Below, in pieces: positions 22,981-33,806 of a stretch of 64,000 bases of DNA. The translations under genes and the position numbers were made by a program. The DNA comes from Tolypeutes matacus (lineage: Eukaryota; Chordata; Mammalia; Cingulata; Chlamyphoridae). The notes beneath the pieces are model-generated. The model saw nothing but the letters and a program-made list of their open reading frames with translations. It ran no database searches and had not been told where the DNA came from. How positions within the stretch are numbered: position 1 is the stretch's first letter; each line of letters opens with the position of its first letter. The stretch is taken from contig JAKSZT010054335.1 of the NCBI GenBank assembly GCA_026826555.1, positions 9,874,023-9,938,022 of the forward strand. The letters run 5' to 3'.

Positions 22981-23795
22981 ACCCGTGGCCAGGCGTGGGG
23001 AGGCGGGAGGAGGGTCAGCAGAGCCAGGTGTGGACCCACAGCCAGGTGTGGGGAGGCAGGAGGAGGGTCAGCAGGGCCAGGTGTGGACCCACAGCCAGGT
23101 GTGGGGAGGCGGGAGGAGGGTCAGCAGGGCCAGGTGTGGACCCATGGCCAGGTGTGGGGAGGCGGGAGGAGGGTCAGCAGGGCCAGGTGTGGGGAGGCGG
23201 GAGGAGGGTCAGCAGGGCCAGGTGTGGGGAGGTGGGAGGAGGGTCAGCAGGGCCAGGTGTGGACCCGCGGCCAGGCATGGGGAGGGCAGGAGGAGGGGGT
23301 CAGCCGAGCCGAGTGTGGACCCGTGGCCAGGCATGAGGAGGCTGGAGGAGGGTCAGCTGAGCCAGGTGTGGACCCACTGCCAGGTGTGGGGAGGCTGGAG
23401 GAGGATCGGCAGAGCCAGCTGTGGACCCACTGCCAGGTGTGGGGAGGCAGGAGGAGGGTCAGCAGAGCCAGGTGTGGACCCACTGCCAGGTGTGGGGAGG
23501 CTGGAGGAGGGTCAGCAGAGCCAGGTGTGGACCCACGGCCAGGTGTGGGGAGGCTGGAGGAGGATCGGCAGAGCCAGGTGTGGACCCACTGCCAGGTGTG
23601 GGGAGGCTGGAGGAGGGTCAGCAGAGCCATCTGTGGACCCACGGCCAGGTGTGGGGAGGCTGGAGGAGGGTCAGCAGAGCCATCTGTGGACCCACAGCCA
23701 GGTGTGGGGAGGCTGGAGGAGGGTCAGCAGGGCCAGGTGTGGACCCACGGCCAGGTGTGGGGAGGCAGGAGGAGGGTCGGCAGAGTCCAGGGGTC
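22981..23795 (+). repeat. 53-bp minisatellite, about 16 units
   Basis: Each 53-base unit joins a 35-base part (GGTGTGGGGAGGCGGGAGG, AGGGTCAGCAGGGCCA) to an 18-base part (GGTGTGGACCCACAGCCA). Near 23180-23250 there are units made of the 35-base part alone. The left units contain four G-runs with short loops (GGGG, GGG, GGG, GGG), fitting a quadruplex motif. Because 53 is not a multiple of 3 the array reads open in all frames, which explains the long apparent protein; it is not a gene. Confidence 0.95.
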
Positions 23796-24554
23796 TGTGC
23801 TGTTGTGATAAGGTCACCCACACTAATGGGTTCAAAGTGGACTGTGGGGTGAAGTCAGACTCAGAAAATAAGTTGGGGGGGCCTTGCAGTTGGGGCAGGT
23901 GAGAGGTGCAGGGGCTTGGGACAGGTGATAGCTGGGAGGCTAAGAAATGATTGGATTTTAAAGTAGAGCCAACAGGGCTGTGACAATTAGATGTGGAATC
24001 CGAAAGAGCTGCCGAGAATGTCTCCAGGGCTTTGGGCTCAAGTCATAAGTCAGGGGAGCGGGGCTGGGCTTAGGTGAGGAAAGCCGTGGGGGTCGGTTTG
24101 GAGTGGCGAGGAGGGTGGTCTAATCAGGTGTTGGCGCTTAGGTGTGTTAAGGATGCGAGTTCCACCAGACTTCAGGTGTAGGTTGGGAAGAAGGTGGGTA
24201 CTGAGTCCTGGAGCTCAGGAAAGAGGGGTGGGCTGGACGTGCACAGCTGGAGGTGCAGATGGTGTCGGCTTTCCCAGGAGCAGATGCCAGGATGGGGACT
24301 TGCATCCTGGGAGTTTATTGGGAAATTCTCTTGGAATTAATCCCTTTGAGGAGTGAAGGAAGCAGCATTGGGCAGAGGGGAAGGTTGGGCTGTGAGGAGG
24401 CACAGTACAGGCTCTGCCCTTTCCCAGGGGAGCCTGGACCGGGAGGGCCTCCATCAGCAGGAGAATGGGCAGGCATACTGCCAGGTCCGTGCAGTGGGAG
24501 CCTGTCCAGCCCTAAGGAGTGAAGTTCTGATGCTACGAATGGAGGGACCTTGAA
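23796..24554. other. Non-coding DNA
   Basis: GC-rich sequence with no recognised gene or repeat. Confidence 0.45.
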
Positions 24555-25460
24555 AACGTGCAGAGTGAAGGGAGCCAGACCCAAAAGGACACATCTGTAT
24601 GACTCCACTTATATGAAATCTCTAGAATTGGCAAATTCATAGAGACTTAGATAGATTAGAGGCGAGCAGTGACTTGGGGAAGGGGGAAGGGGCATGTATT
24701 AGTCAGTCAAAGGGGTGCTGATGCAAAACACCAGAAATTGGTCGGTCTTTATAAAGGGTATGTCTTTGGGGTAGAAGTCCACAGTTACCAGGCCATAAAG
24801 CATAAGTTTCTTCCCTCACCAAAGTCCATTGCCACGTGTTGGAGCAAGACAGCTGCCGACGTCTGCCAGGGTTCAGGCTTCCCGGGTTCCTCTCTTCCCG
24901 GGGCTGCGTTTCTCTCCGGGCTCAGCTCCTCTGGTTCCTCCACTAGGTCAGCTGTAGACTCTGAGGCTCTCCAGGCTTTGCTTCTCTCCACAAGGCCAGC
25001 TGTGGACTGTCAGGCGAATGGCTCGTCTCTATCCCGGGGTCTTCTCTCCTTCCTCACCAGAATTCCAGCATCAAAACTCCTTCAACACTGTTCTTTGCCG
25101 TGCCTTTTATATTTGATTCCCGCTCCACTAAGGGATGGGGATCAGTGCCCTACTGACGTGGTCTAGTTAACGTCCTAATCATAACCTAATCATGCCCAGA
25201 TTAGCAGACCAGTTTACAAGCATGATCCAATATATATTTTTGGAATTCATAATTATATCAAACTGCCAAACTGCAACAGGGGAGTTATTGCACAATGGGT
25301 AAAGAATTTCTGTTTTGGATGATAAAGAAATTTTAGTATTGGAAGGTGGGGATTTTTAGGACAACATTGTAAAAGTAATTATGGTCATTGAATTCCACAC
25401 TTGAAATGGTTAAAATAGTAAATTTTATGTTAGACATATATTCCTACAATTTTAAAAATG
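24555..25460 (+). mobile_element. L1M 3' untranslated region, split by an LTR
   Basis: The left part (24555-24694) carries 'GACTCCACTTATATGAAATC' and 'GAATTGGCAAATTCATAGAG'. The right part (25279-25460) carries 'GAGTTATTGCACAATGGGTA', 'CATTGAATTCCACACTTGAA' and 'ATGGTTAAAATAGTAAATTT'. Together they follow the order of the mammalian L1M 3' untranslated region. The LTR at 24695-25278 separates them precisely. Confidence 0.75.
24695..25278 (-). mobile_element. Solo LTR, family A, inserted in an L1
   Basis: Starts TGTATTAGTCAGTCAAAGG and ends AACTGCCAAACTGCAACA on the + strand, as does the 22013 copy. Flanks are GGGCA and GGGGA, a 4/5 match. It lies inside an older L1 3' end, so its placement is well supported. 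The body includes a TTTATATTTGATTCC block and a GACGTCTGCCAGGGTTCAGG block also present in the other copies. Confidence 0.85.
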
Positions 25461-25464
25461 AATT

Positions 25465-25665
25465 TGTAGTTAATTACCTTCCCAGAAAGAAAACTCCAGT
25501 CCCAGCTGGCTTCACTGGTGAATTCTACCAAACATTTAGGGAGAAATAATGCCATTTCTACAAATCTCTCATAAAATGAAACAGGAAAGAATGCTTCCTA
25601 ACTCATTATGTGGGCCAGCATTGCCCAGATACCAAAACCAGACAAAAGCAGTACAAAAACAAAAA
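25465..25665 (+). mobile_element. L1 ORF2 fragment (broken)
   Basis: Recognised from the words 'CTGGCTTCACTGGTGAATTC', TACCAAACATTTAGGGAG, 'AATGCTTCCTAACTCATTA' and 'AGATACCAAAACCAGACAAA', which belong to the reverse transcriptase part of L1 ORF2. It follows the 3' end of another L1 copy, so it is a separate insertion or rearrangement. No open frame survives. Confidence 0.75.
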
Positions 25666-25857
25666 ACAAAAAGAATGCGACAGCCAGCAGACAACACACA
25701 GAAGCTAGAAATGTAGAACTATCTTAAGATGTTTAGTAACTCATAAATGCATAAAATGTGGGTACTGTTATGTGCATTACCTGTACAGTACGTATTTTAC
25801 TGTTTAATAACATAAATGAACAACTACACAATTTTTTTCTTAAAATTAAGTCTGTGT
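25666..25857. other. AT-rich DNA with the left target duplication of the next element
   Basis: The 16-base left target duplication (25842-25857) of the element at 25858 lies at the right edge. The remainder is unremarkable. Confidence 0.5.
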
Positions 25858-26596
25858 GTGTTGCGAGGAGACAACGATGGGCATCGGCCATCCCAGGGAA
25901 TGGAGAGGGCCTGCATCTGCAGGCAGGATCATCCCACCTACCATATCCATGGGATATAAGCCCTCTCTCACTTGGAGGTGGAGTGGACATCACCATCCCA
26001 GTCCCCTCAGGATTGGGGGAAGAACTATGGACTAGAGTGGACTTGATGGTATTCTGTTGTACACATATGGTGATTCTAGCAATGGAAGAAATTATAACAG
26101 TGAGGTGGAGTCAGTGGCCACTTGACACTTTTGGGGCAGGGAGTGGACGAGCAGTTGAAATACAGGGACTTCTTTGGGATTTGGAGGTTGTCCTGAGTAC
26201 TGTTGTGGCAATGGATGCAGGCCATTTTAAATCAGCACACACCACTCAGAACTGAGTGGGAGAGAGTGTGGTCTACAGTGTGAACTGTGGTCTATGGTTG
26301 GTGGCAAGGCCCCAGGATGTGTAAGTCCATTGAGGGTGATGGGCCACACTTGTGGGAGATGTTTGTGTGGGATGTGGTGGGAGGTGTGGGAGGTGGGCAA
26401 CGTGGGAATCCCAGTGGGTTCCGTGTAATATTTTAGGTAATCTAAGCACCTCTTAAAATATATTTATATATAAATAACATTTTTGTAAGCAAATGCACAT
26501 ATATGCATATATATTTATATATCATTTTACAAATATTGGTATGTATTGTGAAAATTTTTATTTTTACCCACAATAAAAAATAAATTAATTAAAAAA
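25858..26596 (+). mobile_element. Poly-A retroelement with an inverted 5' part
   Basis: The 3' part (about 26011-26596) matches the 3' part of the element at 48004 (for example ATGGACTAGAGTGGACTT, GCAATGGAAGAAATTA) and ends in an A-rich tail. The 5' part (25858-26010) is the reverse complement of the first 140 bases of that other copy: CTCCATTCCCTGGGATGGCC reads in the opposite sense here. The middle of the element is missing. A perfect 16-base duplication AAAATTAAGTCTGTGT flanks it at 25842-25857 and 26597-26612. This is the classic outcome of L1-type twin priming. No protein is encoded. Confidence 0.85.
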
Positions 26597-26750
26597 AAAA
26601 TTAAGTCTGTGTAGAAGAACTGCAGTTCTAGCTGCAGGTTGGGGAGCCGAGCGTGCTCATGGCAGCCTCACGTGGCATCGGGCAGTGCCCTCTGCATCTC
26701 GAGTTTCTTGTATCTAGTCCTGTTTAAATGCCATAAACTCTATTAAAATC

Positions 26751-27680
26751 ATGGGTCCCAAGCGTAGTGGTTCGGAAAGTGCTTCCAAGAAACAGGGGAA
26801 AGTGACAAACTGAAGGAAGGCGCAGAATTATCAGCCGTGCTTTGTTCAGGCAGAACGGCCGCTGCGGTTGCCCACCACGTTGACCACCGGGAGGTGGAGA
26901 GGAAAGAGGAGGAAACCTGCGAAGCGGGGGCTGCAGCTGCACCGGCCACCGCAGAGCGTCTGCACGAAGCCCGGCCCGCGTCCCTAGCTCAGCACGTGCG
27001 CGTTCCTCTGGGCGCAGGGGTGTCATAGGAAAGCCAGAAGAGGCAAGTGCTCCTGTGACTCCCAGAGGGAAGTGAAGGTGAGGGTCCACCCTCCGGGTTT
27101 TCAGACCAGCCCAGGCTGCTCTGACATTTTTAAAAGTTTATCCCACACAACGTAAAAGCAACAGGAGAGGCCGCGCCTGCGAGGGCGAGGCAGCTGGGGA
27201 CTGCCTGACGCCCTGAAGAACTGATTGGAGAGAAGGGCGACAGGCAGAACTGAGAGTGCTGAACTGGGAACAAATGCCTCCGAGGACGTTACCAGCCGGG
27301 AGGAGGCGCGAGCCCCGGCTCCGCGGCCGCAAGGGGCAGCCGGTGCCGGAGGGCGGACGACAGAGGCCGCCCGGAGGACGGAGCTGCTGACCTCAAGCTC
27401 TGGAAGGAAAGGCCGAGCACCCGCGGCCCACTTCCGGATGCTCAGGAGCAAACGGCGAGCAAAGCGCTTCTCCGTGACGGGCCGCCCGTGTTCTGTGCCC
27501 GAGGGTGGAAAATACCTGCCAGCAAGGGTTGCTTTCTAAGCTGTGGCTTCTGGACAACGCCCCGGCCACCCAGAGCCCCTGGAGCCACACTGAAGGCGTC
27601 GGCGCCGTCCCGTGCCGCTCACACGTCTTGCTCAGCCTCTTGATGGGGTGACGGGCATTTGGGGCGCACCCCTCACACTG
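26751..27680 (+). pseudogene. Tigger (pogo-type) transposase fossil
   Basis: Recognisable parts appear in order: a start with MGPKRSGSESASKKQGKVT (26751 on), a helix-turn-helix stretch reading RTAAAVAHHV (about 26859), an NVKATGEAA segment (about 27150), an ELIGEKG segment (about 27215), LWLLDNAP at about 27543-27566 containing the second catalytic Asp of the DDE domain, and a QPLD stretch near 27635. Stop codons and frame changes separate them; one deleted base after CTGGACAACGCCCC breaks the DNAPGHP motif. The gene is dead. It is a DNA transposon common to mammals, much richer in CpG than expected. Confidence 0.75.
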
Positions 27681-27904
27681 CTCAGTGGGAGGACTGTGGA
27701 GTTACGGAGGAAAACCCCGAGGAAGACAACAGGACACAAGTAAGGAAGGGGTTCAGTGTTTGATGCCGTTCACGCCACTGAGGGAGATAGAACAAAAAGG
27801 GAAAGCAAAACTTCAGACTTTTCCTCTGGCATGAAGAGAGGGCCAAAAAAGTACGTGGGTTTTCCAGATTGAGGGCGCCATGCCCTGGCCCCGTCACGTG
27901 GAGG
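27681..27904. other. Unassigned DNA between Tigger and L1
   Basis: It may hold the eroded 3' end of the Tigger element, but I cannot align it with confidence. Confidence 0.35.
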
Positions 27905-29665
27905 GGATGATTGTATAATTAACATAACTCCTAATGGGGAAAGACTGAATGCTTTTCCCTAAAAATCAGGAACAAGGCAAGGATGTCCTCTACAACCCCT
28001 TCTGTTCAACATGGAACTGAAGGTTCTGGCCAGTGCAGTAGAGCACGAAAAACAAATAAAAAGCATCCAGATTAGAAAGGAAGAAGTAAAACTGTCTTCA
28101 TTCTCAGATGACATTTACTTCCACCTAGAAAATCAGAGGGAATCTTCATAAAAGCATCTAGAACTAAATGAATTTAACAAAGTTACAGGATCCTGGATTG
28201 TTACACAAAAATTTTATTTTGTTTTGACAAAGGTACAAAGGCAATTCAGTGGAGAAATAATAGTTTGTTCAACAAATAGGGCTGGAGCAGTTGGACGTTC
28301 ATATACAATAAAAAGAACTTCAATTTATAGCTCACATCATGTACAAAAATTAACTCAAAATGAATAAAGACTTAAAAGTAAAACCAAAAATTATAAAAAT
28401 TTGTGTAAGAAAATATAGGAGAAAGTCTTTGTGACCTTGGGCTAATCAAAGACTTCTTCAATATGACCCCAAATGCACAATCAATAAAAGAACAAGTTGG
28501 GAAGTGGATGTGGCTCAACTGATGGGGCTCCCGTTTGCCATATGGGAGGCCCCGGGTTCGATTCCCAGGGCCTCCTGGTGAAGGCGAGCCGGCCCGCACG
28601 GTGCAGTGAGGTGACGAAGCAAGACGACCCAACAAAGGGAGACAGGCCGGCACAGAGAAACGCACAGCAGATGGACACAGAGCACAAGCAGCAAAGGGGG
28701 GATAAATAAATAAATTAATTAAATCTTTTTTTAAAAAGAAGAAGTTGATGAATTGGACTTCATAAAAATTAAAAACCTCTACACATTAAAAACATTGTAA
28801 AGAGAGAAAAAAGGCAAGCGACAGACAAGAAAATGTTTGCATATCATATATTGATAAAGGACTTATGTCCAGAATTTATGAAGAACTCTCAAAGCAGTAA
28901 AAATAAGAAATAGGAAAAAGATTCAGACAGACACTAACCCAAGCCACCATATGGACAGAAAGTAAGCGTATGCTGAGGTGTGCCTCAGGGAAGTGCACAT
29001 CCCAACCACAGGTAAAAGCCATTTCACACCTATTAGAATGGCCGACATTGGGGAGATGAGCCCTATAAAGTGTTGACCAGGATGTGGGTGAGCTGGAACA
29101 GCAGGTGGGGAGGTGGAGGGGTAGATGCTAAAGCCACTGTGAAGCTACACCCAGCTACCACGTGGTCCAGCCACTCCTCTCCTAGGGACTTTCCATGAGA
29201 AGAAATCTAGGTCCACGCACAGGCTTGAGCACAGGGGCTGATGGTCCAATGCCGGGAGCAGTGCACGTGTCCATCCACAGAACGGACAGACTGTGGCATG
29301 TTCATACCACGGACGTCTCTCCACAGTAAGAAGGGGTGGAAGAGACCTGCTGACGCAAGGGTGAGTCTCACAGAGATCGTGCCGAGGGATAGAAGCCCAG
29401 GAGCACGCGCTGCTGGTTCCGATTACAGGACGCTCTGTACCAGGGACTAAAGCTAGTCGATGGCTGCCAAGGACGGGGAGAGGCCACGAGGGGCCAAGGG
29501 ACTTTTGGGGAGGGATGGATGGGGCATCATCTTGATTTGTAGTCTTGGTTTCGTGGCCTAAACTTACCAGATTGGACATCTAAACTACGTAGAGGTTGTT
29601 GTATGTCACTTATAACCAATAAATCTGTTTACAGCAATTTAAGGGTACCAAAAAAAGAAATAATA
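27905..29665 (+). mobile_element. L1 (LINE-1), ORF2 end to poly-A, broken
   Basis: The left part matches ORF2 reverse transcriptase sequence ('GGAACAAGGCAAGGATGTCC', 'GTTCTGGCCAGTGCAGTAGA', TTCATTCTCAGATGACATT). Later parts include AAAAATTAACTCAAAATGAATA, 'GACTTATGTCCAGAATTTAT' and the 3' end 'GATGGCTGCCAAGGACGGGG', ending in A-rich sequence at about 29650. The reading frame is destroyed by stops and deletions. A SINE is inserted at 28499-28733. Confidence 0.85.
28499..28733 (+). mobile_element. tRNA-derived SINE (DAS type) nested in L1
   Basis: Starts GGGAAGTGGATGTGGCTCAA, has a perfect B box GGTTCGATTCC (28555-28565), and ends in ATAAATAAATAAATTAATTA and AAATCTTT. Flanking duplications AAAAGAACAAGTT (28486-28498) and AAAAGAAGAAGTT (28734-28746) differ at one base. 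The L1 sequence resumes immediately after, so the SINE is younger than the L1. Confidence 0.92.
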
Positions 29666-29714
29666 AAAAAAAAAAACAACTTTAGGAGTAAAAAAAATGC
29701 TAAGGTACTTTTCT

Positions 29715-30425
29715 TATTACCTTTTTTAATATATATTTTTTATTAGAGAAGTTGTGAGCTTAGAAAACAATCATGTATAATGTGCAGAATTCCCATACAG
29801 CACCCCTCCACCAACACCTCGCCTTGTTGTGGAACATCTGTTACAGATTATGAAAGAACCTGATCAGACTATCACCACGAGCTACGGTCCACAGCGTACA
29901 TTTGGTATTTTTTTCCATACCCCTGCCTTATTAACACCATGTATTATTATCGTACATTTGTTATAGCTCATGAGAGAAAACGCTCACGTTTGTACTGCTA
30001 GCCACAGCCCCTCTTCCACCATAGCGCTCTCCTGTTAGACAGTCCCACGCCTTGTGCAGTCTATCACAGTGTGCACTCGGGCTCTCACTTTCATCACAGA
30101 GTTGCGCAGTCATTGCCTTGGTCAATTTTTTAACATTTTCCCCAGTACAGAAGAAAAAATTCCCATACCCCTCTATTATTGATCCTTAGCTCTGATATAG
30201 TATCTTCTTTGACATTGATGCAAGAATATTACAATATTGCTAACTTTACACCGTCAGTTATATTAATTGAATTTTCCCATGCATCATTATGTTCTTACCA
30301 CCTTGTAATCGCGATGTACACTTGTTCTAGTTCATGGAAGAACATTCTTGCATTTGTGCTGTTAACCACAATCCTCATCCATCTCTGGGTTCACTAAGTC
30401 ATTCGGTCCCTAGATTATTTGCTAG
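29715..30425 (-). mobile_element. L1-related interspersed repeat, antisense
   Basis: The + strand contains 'TTATTAGAGAAGTTGTGAGC', CAATCATGTATAATG, 'CCTTGTTGTGGAACATCTGT', 'GTACATTTGTTATAGCTCAT' and a second, degenerate repetition of the same words near 30310-30400. This matches a repeat I recall as abundant in sloths and armadillos and related to L1. The exact position within L1 is not established. Confidence 0.5.
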
Positions 30426-31149
30426 ACATTATTTTCCACCCCTGTCACTTTTAAGAGTTCTGGGAAGGGTGTGGTGCCTTTTGCAGGTCAGATCAGTGGA
30501 TTCGAGGTGGAAATGGGATATTCATAGCCATATAGATTCCTGTTCTCTGAAGCTATACTAGGATATTTTTGTCATTTTGAAAAATTACAATAACACGTTT
30601 TTCACTTTGTAAGAATCACCATATTGAATTGGATGTTCCCTCGTTATTTGTGTGAATATAAACTGGCACAAACAAGTGATCGTTTGTCAGTGGCTCTGCC
30701 TGGCAGTTTCCTCCACTCGGGACCCTTTGTCCTTCACGGTCGTGGTCCTGTGAGCCCACCCGCTGGCCACGCTTTTCTCATCCGTGTGAAGAGGCTGAGC
30801 TCACAGAGCAATTGCCGACAGCTCCATTCAGCAGCCTGTTCCTAACCGCTCAGTGCTTTTAATTTATTCAAGCTTTCTTAAAGCTTTATTTCCTTAAATT
30901 TTGGGGATTGAGCCTCTAAAATGGAAATCTCCTTTGTCTAATTTTCATTAAATTTGCAAATCTAAGATCAAACTGTTTTTCAAAAGCCTTTCATTTTGTT
31001 ATCCAGTCCCACTTAAGTTTGGTTTTATTTTTCTTTTAATGCATGGGTTCCTTTAGCAAAAAACGTAATCTGATTCTACTGTTTTGCGTGTGCTCTTTTA
31101 AAACTGCACACACAGTTATGCTGGTTTGCAGGGTCTCTGTACAGAGGGG
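30426..31149. other. Non-coding DNA
   Basis: Single-copy-looking sequence passing from AT-rich to GC-rich. No feature is recognised. Confidence 0.45.
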
Positions 31150-31830
31150 CTCCCACTTCTTGCCTCCCGCAGGCTCGGGCCGCTGCCCGCTCCCACCCGT
31201 GCGCTGCCGTGCTCTGTCTGCACGTGGGTTTACTGGCCCGGCTTGTCCCACGTCCAGCCCCGCCTGCGCGTCCCAGCCGAGGGGCCGCTGTACCCCGTCC
31301 CGCCCCGTGACGGCCCTCGCTCTGGAGGGAGGACGCAGGCCTGCCTCGACGCTGCCTAGGTGCTCTCCCCCGCCCTGCCCTGGGGACGCAGATCCGCGCT
31401 TTCGTCTCTGAGGTGGTCGGCAAGAGCGTTGGGTTTGTGAGGCGCCATCCCTCTGCCAAGCGGTTCCGTCCGCTCGCACGCCCCGGGGCCGCGGCAGGCA
31501 GGCCTGGGGACAAGCGGTGCGCCTGGCTCGCTCGCGGCAGGGTTCGTAACTGCGGAAAGCTGCCTGCAGGAGAGGTGGGGGCCTGCTCTCCCTCCACGTG
31601 GCCCTGAAGGGCTGGGAGCGTGTGTGTGGCGTGTCTGCCTCCCGGGGTCCTGGAGCAAGGCGGCCGTCCAGCTGACACTCCCCCAGGCAGGCGGGAAGCC
31701 CGCCCAGGTGCAGAGCCCCGAGGGTGCCGTCGTGCTCACGGATGCCCGGCTCCACTAAAAGCACTCGAGGGGGTGCCTGACCCCAGACAGCTGGCGGAGG
31801 GCAAGGAGCCGGCACGAGGGCTCTCCAGAT
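31150..31830. promoter_or_regulatory. CpG island
   Basis: By eye there are about 40 CpGs in 400 bases (31180-31580), with stretches such as CCCGCCTGCGCGTCCCAG and GGGGCCGCGGCAGG. This is the densest CpG region of the window. Long open frames exist on both strands but have arginine- and proline-rich, uninformative translations. It may be the promoter or an internal island of an unseen transcript; the sequence shows no convincing exon or TATA box. Confidence 0.55.
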
Positions 31831-33806
31831 AGAAGGGCATGTCGTCTCTGTGACACGGAATGCACCTGCGTCTTTTTTCGTGGCATCCATCATGCCGCAC
31901 ATTAGACTCTTTCACGTGCTCTGCCGCCTCTGTGCAGGACACTCACCCTAGCAGCAACGGCTTCTCTCCTAACCTGCCACCACAATTCCTGCTTAAATTC
32001 TCATCAGTGAACCGTGATGGTCTCTGAGGAAATCTGCTGAGGGGGCACAAGTGAGGTCGCCTCCTGAGGAGGTGAGCAAACTAATAACAATACGCGGCCT
32101 TACACTTGCTCCAGCTTCCCGTCTCCGGCAGCTGGCGTGGCGCTGGCCAGTCCACCCCTCTGTCCTCGGAGCAGCAGGCCCTGCGGGCTTTGCCTGTATC
32201 TGCCGGGTAAGAGAGCAGGTTCAGCTGACTCTGGGAAAGGCTTCTTCACCTGACAAGCCTCCAGGGTATGAAAGTCTGAGCCTCTTCCCAGCCGTCTCCA
32301 TCCGCCATAGGAGCTTTTTATTGATCTGCTCTGGGTAAGTGGAAACAGGTGAGAGCTGTGGGTTTCCACGATGACCACATTAATTTCTCCGTTGTTTACA
32401 GTGGGACTAAACCCGGGGCCTGGAACTTGTCAGTCTTAACGTGGGCTCTTGCCAGGTGGATGTTCATTTGGAAAGCATGATAATTGTCGGTACGAAGCCT
32501 CTGCTTTCATACCTTGTACAACAAAAAGTGGAGCAGTGCATCCTCATTCGTCCAATGAAACCTCCTAAGTGGCATTTGAGAAGGCTTTTAAATTATTTTG
32601 AGATGTTGGATTGGTCATGAAGCTGGAATCTGTTTTATCACAGCGTGTGTTATGAACCCGAGGTTTAGTACGGCATTTAGTAACGTTCTTTAAGAGTTCT
32701 TTTTAAAATTGTTTTATTTTGTGAAAGATTGTTTTAAAGCAAACATTTTTATGATTGAGGCATTTTAAGCCAATAAGTGAATATGCTAAGTATCCCTTAA
32801 ATGCAATTTTGTTTACTTTCACTTTTTTGGCTTTCTCCGTGACTGACAGCTTGTCTTTTGGGGCATATGATAGGAAAGTAAATGGGCCTCAACCCTTGTA
32901 ATTTCGTTTTTTGTGATCTGATAGTCAGATATTAGCTATTGCTACCACCAGTAATAACAACTCCCTCCTGGCAAAAGAAAAAAATAAAGTGTACTTTCCT
33001 AAATTTGAGGGGAAAAACAGACTCAGAATTTAAAGACAAGATATGGCTATCGCTAGGAGCTGTGAGGTAGGAAGGAAGGAGGAGGAATGACTGCACGGCT
33101 GCTGGTCTGCGCGGAGCATACGCTGGGCAGGTGCAGGGTCTAGAACTCGCTTGCAGCCTGGGTGGCGGCTGCACAGCCGCCTGCCTCCTGATCTTCTCCG
33201 TCACGTCTCTCTACACACGTCTTCGAAGCCTGTCCCATGGCCTCTGAGGTGCCATCTTCCCTACCCACGCGTCAAAGGCTCACCTCTCTTGGGTGACCGA
33301 GCCGGTGTGGAATGGGGTCTTGGGTTACACTCATGTATAAAAAACTGCAATTTTGCCGTGTGAGGAAGCTTCTGGCGGTGAGCCCCGTCCTCCTTCCTCT
33401 CTTTAGAGCAGCTCCGTTAGGTGTAAAGTCTTGTGCTTTTCCCAAAGTGCAACCTTTCCCTATGATGCTGGGAAAAAGTGCACATGGTAAGTGGTTCAGT
33501 AATCAACCTGAGGAGCTCAGGCTTGAGGTAGGGACCACATTTTGAGGGATAAAGGCGTTCCCTGTGTGTTGGGGCTGCGTGATGTCCCAGGCACTCCAGA
33601 GCCTCGTTCCTGAGGGTGTGGTCTGCGTCGAGCGGGAAAGCCACGGCGTGGGGACAGCCGGTGCAGGCGCCACGAGCCTGAGCTGGAGTTGCCTTGCTGG
33701 CCACTTACAGGCCGGGGCGCAGGGTCAGGAATGCCAAGGGAGCCTTGAGACCGCCCAGCCAAAGCTGCTGCGCGTGTTCCTCTTGGCTCAAGGGCGTGTA
33801 AGGGCC
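31831..33806. other. Non-coding, single-copy-like DNA
   Basis: No gene or repeat is recognised. The part from about 32500 to 33010 is AT-rich and CpG-poor, and may be a conserved element. Confidence 0.4.

Noticed and set aside
22981..23795. CRISPR array from regularly repeated units
   Set aside because: Units are contiguous and variable with no unique spacers; the context is a mammalian nuclear genome.
22739..23902. A 387-residue open frame on + over the 53-bp minisatellite
   Set aside because: The 53-base period shifts frame each unit and lacks stops in all frames, so an open frame is inevitable. The peptide is a periodic Gly/Glu/Arg-rich string with no domain.
28499..28733. A tRNA gene (B box GGTTCGATTCC present)
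   Set aside because: The sequence lacks a foldable cloverleaf, has an A-rich tail and flanking target duplications, and repeats elsewhere. It is a SINE.
31036..31902. A 288-residue minus-strand frame over the CpG island
   Set aside because: Stops are rare in CpG-rich DNA. No domain, no splice signals, and a competing frame on the other strand.
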